The notes under the pieces are model-generated. The model ran no database searches. It was given only the letters and a program-made list of their open reading frames with translations, and was not told the origin of the DNA. From assembly GCA_028015205.1 (NCBI GenBank), contig CM051521.1:120350614-120414613 (forward strand): 64,000 nt of DNA, given 5' to 3'. The stretch comes from Mytilisepta virgata (Eukaryota; Mollusca; Bivalvia; Mytilida; Mytilidae). Shown one piece after another: positions 56,233 through 64,000 of the stretch. Position 1 is the stretch's first letter, and each line of letters starts with the position of its first letter. Both the position numbers and the translations under genes were made by a program.

Positions 56233-56580
56233 GCCTATAGGTATGCCTTAACTGTATATGGTCAGCTACATAGTTTTCACGGAGGTAAGAACGGAAATTT
56301 TGTACCATTGGTTTTTGCTCTTTTGCCTTCAAAATCTGAAGAGTGCTATTTGAAAATGTGGTCGTTCGAACAAAACAGTTGTTCCGAGAATGGTTTGGAC
56401 TTGCATCCGCTCACTATACACAGATATTTCGAAAAATCCACGCATAATGCAATACTAGCAACCTTTTCACAGACAACTATAGACTGTTGTAGGTTCCATT
56501 TAGGGCAAAGCTGGTGGATGCGGATACAAAAACTGGGTTTAAGTACAAGAACAAGAGTTCAGAAGTCGGCAAGTGGTTGA
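56233..56580 (+). pseudogene. MULE (Mutator-like) transposase fragment
   Basis: The open frame reads YGQLHSFHGGKNGNFVPLVF, ALLPSKSEECYLKMWSF, then HRYFEKSTHNAILATF and TIDCCRFHLGQSWWMRIQKL. This is the MULE transposase core (VPLVFALLPxK, DFExA, C.FHLxQ). The expected catalytic Asp of the DFE motif is Tyr here (RYFE), and the N- and C-terminal parts are missing, so it is an inactive relic. Frames upstream (55894-56115) were not recognised. Confidence 0.75.
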
Positions 56581-56651
56581 CACGATTTTTTAATTTTAAT
56601 TACGGGATTACCGAGGTTGTAAAACAATACCCGCAGCAAAGCTATTGAAAA

Positions 56652-56816
56652 AGTGTACCCTAACCCTAGTTACGCGGACACTTTTTGTGAACTATTTTAA
56701 CTGCTAAAAATAAAAACGACAATAAACCGTGAAAGATTTTGTCGTTGAGTTTACTTTTAGCAGTTAAAATAGTTCACAAAAAGTTTCTGTTTATCTAAGG
56801 TTAGAGTCCCCTCTAC
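56652..56816. mobile_element. 165-bp palindromic element with perfect 30-bp arms
   Basis: The perfect inverted 30-mers at 56680-56709 and 56755-56784 begin ACTTTTTGTGAACTATTTTA. Inner AACGACAA / TTGTCGTT and outer CCCTAACCCTAG / CTAAGGTTAGAG extend the pairing. It lies close to the MULE relic and has no coding content. Confidence 0.8.
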
Positions 56817-58482
56817 AAACAAAAATTTTTAGTTTGGCGACAAGTTTTAAACATTGAACTACGAAGTAATGCGTTATCAATTTTGTATTCATAGTAAGTA
56901 GATAAAGTAAGAAAAAAGAATGGCTTTTTCACAGAGAAAAAATATTTTGTTGTTTATATGAAATTCAGTAATTAAATTCGCCCGTTTGACCTTTTCTCTC
57001 CGTTTTTGTAATATTACAACTTTGTATCGGACTTAGAAAAGACAACCGTTATTTTGATGAGTTGTTTAAAGTTTTACAACCTATTCATTACCAGATGAAT
57101 GCATTTAAAATACGTATTGCTGTTTGTAAAATAATTGAAATAAACAAAGTGACCAGCGTGCACATATTTGCTATGGATGGACTGTCGTACAGTACAATGA
57201 GATCAAAAGAAGTGTCCTTAATTAGATGGAAGTGAATATTTTTAATGCACTCGTACCCGGTCAAGGTCTGACATTGACCTTGTTACTCGTGCATAAAAAG
57301 TATCCTCTTAAGTAACGAATTAATTATGTAGGTAACATGTGTACATGTCATTGGAATAGAAATATAATTACTGAAAATATATCCACCATGAAAACAATTA
57401 CTCTTAACCATAATAGTCTGGACAATATTGTTGTCAGATTACACAATAAAATTATAAACATACTATATTGACGAGCGCTTATATATGGAGTTCCGTCTAC
57501 TGATATTGTCATGTTTAATAGGATTTTATCAGGAAATAGGACGGACAGAGCGGAAATTATTATTCATAATGAAATATTATAACACACTGAGATTGAGTTC
57601 AATAATCAGAATTATACAAAATGTCATCAGATGAACTGATTTGAGGTGAACAGCAAAGGACATGTAATATCCAAATCACGTGATCCAAATCTTAACAGAA
57701 ACAATCTGTTCTGTAGTTGAACTTAAGAGAAAATATTTAATAAACCGCATACGAGACGATGCTCACCTGGGATGTGAAGATTCAGTGCTCTTACACTGTA
57801 AAATGACAGTTTCCGTGGTTTTAAAGGTACAACAATTTCCGATCTGTGCGTTGTATGTACATATGTCGCCATGCAAAAAATTCAAACACTGTTCATGTAA
57901 CACCAATTCAGCAGTCTAAACATTAAGTAGGTTGATATGTCTAATTGAAAGTACTTTGACTTTGATATGGTGAGATTCCGAGTAAGGGGAGGGGATATAC
58001 ACCACAGTTTGCGATACAAACAACAGATTTGCACCTGATCAATCAACTGAGATAACAATTATAATACAAGAATATACAGCCATGACTGTTATGTGAAAGA
58101 AATTAGAAAGGAATGCTTTTAAAGCACTGACAGACATTCAACAGGACTTTGAGACAAAAACATGATGATGATTTTTCAGAAAGAATTTAATATGTTACAG
58201 AAAATTAGCCACAAACGATTTCATTGGTTACAGCTGCAGTAGCGAATAAGGCTTGCTATTTTGAAGATATAAACCAAGACGATTAATGTCGATCAATGCT
58301 GTATTAATCGTCAATTATATTAATTTGTTTTTCTCAACTTTTGTAGCTTTAATCGTCTTCCTTCTTTTTTGATTTACATTTTCCGCATCATAATTTATTA
58401 ACTTTAACCAGTTAACTAAAATATGAATGAAATAAGCTATACAATACTAAAACCACTGGACAAATATAAACACTCATAGGAT
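56817..58482. other. Intergenic, nothing recognised
   Basis: No gene, RNA or repeat could be supported. A 79-residue frame at 57680-57919 has no family features. Confidence 0.4.
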
Positions 58483-58589
58483 CAATATGGGAAAGCAGGA
58501 CACAATACGGAAAAAACTAGCCACAATATGGAAAAACAGGCCCAATACGAAAAATCAGGCCCAATATGGAAAATCAGGCACTATATGGA
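58483..58589 (+). repeat. 19-21-bp tandem repeat upstream of the recombinase-like gene
   Basis: Five units of the form CAATATGGAAAAACAGGCC (lengths 20, 21, 19, 19, 19) followed by a partial unit. The 78-residue frame over it is a by-product. Confidence 0.85.
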
Positions 58590-58689
58590 TTATCTTCTTC
58601 CGGTTAATGAAACAAGCGAATTTTTATTCCCAAAATGGTGGTTCATTTGCGGTCATGCCAATGTTTACATTGTTACGCGAATTTTTTTT

Positions 58690-58768
58690 TTATTATAGCC
58701 AGGACCCTATTGACTATTTATAGACCGGAAGCATTATCGCCCCTGATTAGGCTCGGCAGACGACAGAA
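58690..58768 (+). promoter_or_regulatory. Candidate promoter or 5' UTR splice site of the recombinase-like gene
   Basis: TATTTATAG at 58715-58723 is followed directly by an ETS-like ACCGGAAGC at 58724-58732, 37-45 bp before the ATG. Alternatively the T-rich tract ending TATTATAG at 58698 is a 3' splice site. Sequence alone does not decide. Confidence 0.3.
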
Positions 58769-59213
58769 ATGTCCAGCCAGATTCCATCCAGGATGTCAGA
58801 CAGGGGCGCAAGATGCGGAGAGGACATACTGGAAGTCCTCTCCCATGATATAATGAGGTACGAGATGATGTCAGAACAGGACCAGGCCTTGACGTCCGCT
58901 CTTATGACAGCTGGCCATGGACAAGAGGTGGAAGTGACGGACGTGGACTCGGTTACAGTACAGAGTTTACTAGCGGACTTGGAAGATGACGACGTTCATA
59001 CTACTACGGAGAGACAAGAATCTCGATTCCAGCATGTTACAGTAGAGGAAACGGACAACCTTATCATAGACAATATGATCAAAAATACAATTATGAAAAC
59101 AAAGTCCGATATGAAAATTTTCATGAATTTCTTGTTGTCAATCGAAGAATTCAGACCAATTGCCAATATCCCAGTGACGGAGCTTGATTCTCTGCTTGCC
59201 AGATTTTACTTGG
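58769..59213 (+). CDS. Recombinase-like gene exon 1
   Basis: ATG at 58769 (MSSQIPSRMSDRG), donor TTGG|GTAAGA, phase 1 out. It is acidic and encodes the variable N-terminus, then MKIFMNFLLSIEEFRPIANI and ELDSLLARFYL. Confidence 0.75.
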
Positions 59214-59558
59214 GTAAGACAGTTGTGTCCCATAAGTGGTTGTTTGATTGCCCTTTATACATGGAAATGCCAAGGCCAGGGGCAAGTTGAATTCTGTTCA
59301 AATGTAACTTGCCCTTCTGCCAACCTCAAATATTAAAAATTGAGTCACAAATGTCCCTACAGGTACCCATCCACATAATAAATTTAGTGACTGATGGACT
59401 GCTTTTGCATAATTTTGATCACTTTTCGATTTTATTAAATTAATACATTGTTTTTTTAACCTGTTTTTGTAAGGCGAGACTTAGAATATGGATAGCGATT
59501 CTGGCGGCGGCGTCCACAATTGCAAGAGTTTCTACATAGGCCAAATAAAAAAATACAT

Positions 59559-59744
59559 GTGTTTAGGGTAACACACTGAAAAAAGTTAGGTAGGGTAGGT
59601 AGGGAAATTTTTTTTTTACATTAATTTTTTTGGTTAGGTTGTATACTGGAGTCACCTTGACTTTAACAGTGCTTGTTGAAGAAAGGTTATACAAAATTTA
59701 GGGTAGGCACTAAAAATTAGGTAGGGTCGGGTTACCCTAAACAC
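59559..59744. mobile_element. 186-bp MITE with GTGTTTAGGGTAAC ends
   Basis: GTGTTTAGGGTAAC at 59559-59572 is mirrored perfectly by GTTACCCTAAACAC at 59731-59744. Sub-terminal GGTAGGG/TAGGTAGGG repeats are present. No target duplication was recognised. It sits in intron 1 of the recombinase-like gene. Confidence 0.65.
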
Positions 59745-59869
59745 AACTATATTTTTTTTAGGCGTTACATCTACTTTTTTCCGATCCAGTGTTTGAACAC
59801 GTTTCTGGAAATAAATGGAATGTGATACGTATGTGAAATAGGTGATAATTTTGATTGTTCTATTTTTAG

Positions 59870-60127
59870 GTGTCCGCAAGAAGGATGGGTCTGAATACGA
59901 GCCAGATACTATCAGTAGTATTAAAAACAGTATCGATCGCCATCTAAAAAATATGAAGGTCGACATATCCATCAAAACAGATAAAAGATTTGACCATTCC
60001 AATAGAGTGCTGGAGGCAAAAAGGAAGCAGCTTAAAAGTGAAGGATTTGGAAACAAAAGTCACAAATCGGAACCAGTCACAGCCAGCGATACCAAGATTT
60101 TGTATGAGAAGCAGATCCTTGGATGTG
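59870..60127 (+). CDS. Recombinase-like gene exon 2
   Basis: Acceptor TTCTATTTTTAG, donor TGTG|GTAATT, phase 1 in and out. It encodes VRKKDGSEYEPDTISSIKN, DRHLKNMKV and VLEAKRKQLKSEGFGNKSH, ending YEKQILGC. These blocks are typical of DUF3504 proteins. Confidence 0.88.
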
Positions 60128-60442
60128 GTAATTGTTTGATAATAAGATATTAGATAAACTTTTTCATTCTTTAAGAATAGTTTGACATTTCTAAAAAGAT
60201 TTTTGTGAATCATAAATGCAAGTCATCAAAGATTGAGGTTAACTAATTTCATCACGCAAGACACGTCGTTCGACTCTTGAAATCTCGTCAGTTGCGTTCA
60301 CCAAACTCTCTTGTATCCATCCTTCGACTTGCGACTTTGAATACCGTTATGATTTTGGTTCCCTGGATTTCACCTTTTTAGAATGTGTTAAAGAAAGACA
60401 GATTTTGGATAAGTGAACAAATATAGTATTTTTATTTTTCAG

Positions 60443-60586
60443 GAAACCCAGAATCCCTTCTTAATACTGTTTGGTTTAACAACGGAGTATTTTTCGGTTT
60501 TCGAGGCAGACAGGACCATATCAATCTTATACTAGGAGACCTAGAGTTGAAGACAGATAATGGCCATGAATATGTTGAGTTCACAG
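60443..60586 (+). CDS. Recombinase-like gene exon 3
   Basis: Acceptor TTATTTTTCAG, donor ACAG|GTTTGT. It encodes NPESLLNTVWFNNGVFFGFR and GRQDHINLILGDLELKTDNG, including the Arg taken as the first catalytic residue. Phase 1 in and out. Confidence 0.9.
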
Positions 60587-60764
60587 GTTTGTGGAATTAA
60601 ATATTTGTACTGATTTCAGATTATGGTCCCTGAAGTGTTTTATTTCGAGCTCTATGAATGTGCATGTACAAGTATTCAAGTAAGCTAGAATTTTACAGAA
60701 TAAATGAAAATATAAATGATTTTTTGGCAACAATGACTTGCAGCGGTCAAAGAAATTCAATTTA

Positions 60765-60860
60765 ATAAGGAATGACTGTCATAAATATTTGTTTCTTATG
60801 CAAAGTGAAAATTAATTTCATATCCCAGCGAAACAAATATTTATTAATGTCATTCCTTAT
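60765..60860. mobile_element. 96-bp palindromic element
   Basis: ATAAGGAATGAC..TCATAAATATTTGTTTC at 60765 is mirrored by GAAACAAATATTTATTAATG..TCATTCCTTAT ending at 60860. It lies in intron 3 of the recombinase-like gene. Confidence 0.75.
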
Positions 60861-61140
60861 AGATAAATTTCAAAAGCGAAGTTTGTTTTACAACAATCAT
60901 GACAATGGACGAAAAAAACCAAGTTTTTCCTACAAAACATTCAAAATGTGTATAACAGAAAATTATTGAAAAAGCACAAAATAAATTAACTTAGAGTATA
61001 ATGAAAAAACAGCATATGGAATAAATGCCAATCAGAAACCTAATCACCCATCAAAATTAGAAAAGTTGCATACAGACACTTAAACTAAAATATAAAGTTT
61101 TAAAATTTATTGGTAATTTTTGTAAATTCTAATTTTGCAG

Positions 61141-61229
61141 AAAGAAGTACTAAGACACGTAATGGTGCCAAGAGAGATGTTCGACCGGTTAAACCGAAGA
61201 TGTTTGCCGCTCCTGATAACCCTAATTGA
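61141..61229 (+). CDS. Recombinase-like gene exon 4, first frame to stop
   Basis: Acceptor TAATTTTGCAG, phase 1 in. It encodes RSTKTRNGAKRDVRPVKP and KMFAAPDNPN, then TGA at 61227-61229. The domain should continue here, so the stop marks the break. Confidence 0.85.
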
Positions 61230-61915
61230 AGATTTTTAAAACTTATATTGAGCATAGACCGGATGACATGAAAACAGACCCCAAGTCACGATTCTACTTG
61301 CGTCCACTAACAAATCCATGTTCCGAAGTATGGTATTCGAAATTGCCTGCAGGCAAGAACAATATTGGAGACATGATGAAAAAAATGGCTGCCGCTGCCA
61401 ATTTATCCGGTCGAAAAGTAAATCATTCGACACGTAAAACATTTGACACAACGCTTTTACATTCTGACAGACCCAATACTGAGGTGGCACAGTTGGGCGG
61501 ATGGAAAAACGTACAAACAATAGTAGAATATTCTGCCCCATCCCTTTCGCAACAGAAGAATGCTTCTTCCATTATTTCTGAAAAAGTTCTTCCAAAGTCA
61601 AACGAAATAGTTAATGATAAAGAAAATGACTTTAATAACAATGCTATTGCAATTCTACCACTTGAAGTGGCAGCAGATATAGACAAAAATGCAGGTATTG
61701 AGATCATGCCAAAATCAATTCAACCAGAAAGTGCTATGGTAGTGTCTGTTAAGAAAAATATGTCTTTATCGTCGAATAGAAAGGATGAAAACAGTAACAC
61801 TGGTATGTCAGTATTGTGTGGTGCGACAATTAGTTGCGGAACAATAAATCTTAATATTTTTACAGGAAAGCGTAAACACTTTACTATGAACGAATTTGAT
61901 TCGTCCCAAGAGTAG
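61226..61915 (+). CDS. Recombinase-like gene exon 4, second frame
   Basis: This frame opens right at the break and encodes the C-terminal catalytic half: FKTYIEHRPDDMKTDPKS, KLPAGKNNIGDMMKKMA, NHSTRKTF, GGWKNVQTIVEY, SLSQQKNASSIIS, then a low-complexity tail ending NEFDSSQE. A stop (TAA) immediately precedes it in the same frame, and no splice acceptor explains the shift. Confidence 0.85.
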   Translation: MKIFKTYIEHRPDDMKTDPKSRFYLRPLTNPCSEVWYSKLPAGKNNIGDMMKKMAAAANLSGRKVNHSTRKTFDTTLLHSDRPNTEVAQLGGWKNVQTIVEYSAPSLSQQKNASSIISEKVLPKSNEIVNDKENDFNNNAIAILPLEVAADIDKNAGIEIMPKSIQPESAMVVSVKKNMSLSSNRKDENSNTGMSVLCGATISCGTINLNIFTGKRKHFTMNEFDSSQE

Positions 61916-62025
61916 ACTCATTTTCAATATGCTGACTGTGTTTTAATAGCAGTTCAAGTTGTTACTTAATTTGTGTTATGTTATAAACATGAATTTATTC
62001 CATATTCCATCTTTTCTTTAAATGA

Positions 62026-62031
62026 AATAAA
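62026..62031 (+). promoter_or_regulatory. Polyadenylation signal, recombinase-like gene
   Basis: AATAAA about 110 bp past the final stop codon. Confidence 0.5.
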
Positions 62032-62269
62032 GGTAATAACAAAACTACCGAACTCCAATGCAAAGGTCAGAAGGATATTCCAAAAACATGAATCCATAAA
62101 ACGAGACAAAACCGAAAATCAACCACCGGTAAGCTGGAAAATACCACAATGTTCCTCACTTGGTACAGGCATTTCAATGGAAATATGACCAAAAAAAAAA
62201 AAAACAAAAATACCATCTTCAATAATAATTTAGTTCTTGTGCCAAATTTGAGGTAACTGGTTAATAAAG

Positions 62270-62451
62270 GTGTCATAGAATAGGTGATCTCATATTGGAC
62301 CTGTATTATGTCCTCGGACAAGTCATATTGGGCATCGGATTGCCGTATTGAGCCTCGGCTTCGCCGCGGCTCAATACGGCAATCCTTGGCCCAGTATTAC
62401 TGTCCTTGGACATAATACAGGACCAATATGAAATCACCCATTCTATAACAC
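62270..62451. mobile_element. 182-bp near-perfect palindrome
   Basis: GTGTCATAGAATAGGTGAT at 62270 is mirrored by ATCACCCATTCTATAACAC ending at 62451. Long inner blocks pair as well (CATATTGG, CTGTATTATGTCC, GGATTGCCGTATTGAGCC), with a centre near CTCGGCTTCGCCGCGG. The arms are about 85 bp. It has no coding frame. Confidence 0.85.
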
Positions 62452-64000
62452 TATAATATTTTACCTGAATTATCTATACCGTGTAAAATTAATAATATTC
62501 TATAGTAGAAATTAGGCAACATAAATTAAACAGTACATACAACACTGTCACCTAAGTTAAACATATTTGTCACCTGGTATTGTTAAGCTCTCATTTTGGT
62601 TCTACAACATTCGGATTTCCATATCTTTGGTCATGAATTTAACGATGAGCGTTTAATGCTCATCACATTCGCTGTGCGTGCTTTAATGAAGTAAAACGAG
62701 AGTCGAAGTTAATAAATCCTATGAATTTTAATAAATTAGGTGTAAATATAGGTATTTTACCAATTAAACAGATGAACTCTTTACTTCAGACAATATCAAC
62801 AAACATATTTCATGTTTTTCTATATAAGTTCATCAATCCATAAGATAGAAAAGAGAATGGAAACGGGGAGTCTAAACATTTTAAAAATCAACCCCAAAAA
62901 ATAACCAAAGTTAACCAGTGTGCAATCTAATTCCGTGAAGAGACTTCCTCGTAGAAAATAAATGAAAATAGGATCCCCCGTAGTGGTATAGAATCAACAT
63001 TAAAAAATTACCAGCTGATAAAAGGCAATATTGATCAAATAATACGTTTCCTTCTCATTTGTCATTTTTGTATTGAAAATTCAGAAGTTATTTACATTAA
63101 GGCAGAGATTTTGTGGAAAACTTATTATGATAAAAATTGACTATCCATCACAAAACACAATATCAAACAGTTTGTATATATTGTCAATGAAATAAAATCA
63201 CCAAGAATCCTTCCGTTTTATTACAGAATTCTTCTATCTACTATAAGTTTATTTCTATTCCTAACGGGAAACAATTAAGATGTTTAGGTATGCATTTTCC
63301 CGTATTTGAAATTATTCTTCCGATCAATAATATAATTGCAAAATGTCAACAGGAATCTTCAGGTTACTGTTCTGGTAAAAATCTACTGATTAACTCAATA
63401 TAATCTCTGTCTCTAAAAATTGTCTTCGGTATTAATGGTGTTAGGACTATCACCCGAGGACATCCAAGCAATTTCAAGTTACTTTTACATACGTCAAATA
63501 CAGAGTTTGTGATTATATTACTCCATAAAAAATGTTTTGATGGAATTTCCTCGGGTTACCCTTGTATAATACATCTAGAAAAAAAGAAAAGAAAAGAGCT
63601 TCAGTCTATTAGTTGTATTTTAATCCGTTTTTTATGTAAGAATTGATAAGATAATCTAGAAACCTTATGAAGGATAGTTGTTTTGCGTCAAATTTCAGGC
63701 AATACAAAAATCCTGGTAGACAATTTAATCCTAAGACAACTAATGAAGACAAACGATTAAATCACTTCTTTAAACTTCTTAATCCGTCATTGCATGACAA
63801 AAGAACTTTTACGCAAGACATCCAAGGACAATTTTGTCAATACTCGAATTAAGAGATTCACCTGCCATTTCGTACGTATATGTTTTTTTGTGCGTTCTTC
63901 TATTTCTTCTTTTCCAGAAAATTACATTTTATTAACGAAATTACTTTCCGTATTAATAACCAAAATGTATACTAAATGAAGGAACAAAGTTCGTCACATA
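62452..64000. other. Intergenic, nothing recognised
   Basis: AT-rich sequence; two 61-residue frames near the end have no family features. Confidence 0.4.

Larger units (their letters stand above)
58769..61915 (+). pseudogene. Crypton-derived tyrosine recombinase-like (DUF3504) gene, frame broken
   Basis: Four exons join in phase (311 codons), then a stop at 61227-61229; the domain resumes in the next frame from 61226 to 61915 (229 codons). The N-terminal half resembles KIAA1958/ZMYM/QRICH1-type DUF3504 proteins (ELDSLLARFYLGVRKKDG, YEPDTISSIKNSIDRHL). The recombinase core has FFGFRGRQDHINLILGDLEL, ERSTKTRNG, RPVKPKMFAAPDNP, then KIFKTYIEHRPDDM, NHSTRKTFDTTLL and GGWKNVQTIVEYSAPS. The candidate catalytic R, HxxR, W and Y are present. 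About four residues expected near the break are missing, so a small deletion shifted the frame. DUF3504 proteins derive from Crypton transposons. It may be a pseudogene, a truncated gene or an assembly error. Confidence 0.8.

Noticed and set aside
61220..61232. Programmed -1 ribosomal frameshift in the recombinase-like gene
   Set aside because: No slippery heptamer precedes the stop, and residues conserved in the family are missing at the junction, which points to a deletion.

Overview
This window is eukaryotic nuclear DNA from an invertebrate, most likely a bivalve mollusc and probably a mussel (Mytilidae). It is AT-rich. Its genes have small exons with GT..AG introns that are full of repeats. 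Several of the repeats look like families I associate with mussel genomes, such as V-SINE-type SINEs and long elements carrying internal tandem arrays. Species assignment is an inference. There are no operons, CRISPR arrays or prokaryotic signals.

Four genes can be built from exons that join in phase. (1) NAF1, + strand, coding 2715-13415, 9 coding exons, 768 aa: assembly factor for H/ACA ribonucleoproteins. (2) LSM11, - strand, coding 28970-18837, 4 exons, 365 aa: Sm-like subunit of the U7 snRNP, which processes histone mRNA 3' ends. (3) A CCDC166-like DUF4515 coiled-coil gene, + strand, coding 29259-40055, 6 exons, 312 aa. Its start codon lies 288 bp from that of LSM11, head to head, so the two probably share a promoter. 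(4) A Crypton-type tyrosine-recombinase (DUF3504) gene, + strand, 58769-61915, 4 exons. Its last exon carries a reading-frame break in the middle of the recombinase domain.

Layout: 1-2.7 kb, repeat copies, a TTAA-flanked MITE and the NAF1 upstream region; 2.7-13.4 kb, NAF1, with a SINE, a second SINE that is internally deleted, a TTAA element and a long dispersed element in one intron; 13.4-18.8 kb, the convergent NAF1/LSM11 gap, packed with a 394-bp duplication, a TIR-bounded block and tandem arrays; 18.8-29.0 kb, LSM11, whose large intron holds a 51-bp satellite and several long elements; 29.3-40.1 kb, the CCDC166-like gene with foldback elements and a SINE in its introns; 40-58.5 kb, a long gene desert holding a reverse SINE, long elements, a retroelement ORF relic, an (AT)n microsatellite, a 37-bp minisatellite and a MULE transposase relic; 58.5-62.5 kb, the Crypton-derived gene surrounded by small palindromic elements; 62.5-64 kb, nothing recognised.

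Two of the genes (NAF1 and LSM11) serve biogenesis of small non-coding RNPs, but nothing in the sequence shows that they work together. The most unusual signals are the Crypton-derived gene with all catalytic positions still recognisable despite the break, a set of long elements that share a CTCRCCTG / CAGGYGAG border plus a right-end hairpin and a TCTTGTT end, and a cluster of near-perfect palindromes. All calls come from reading the sequence and from remembered family features; no database search was possible.
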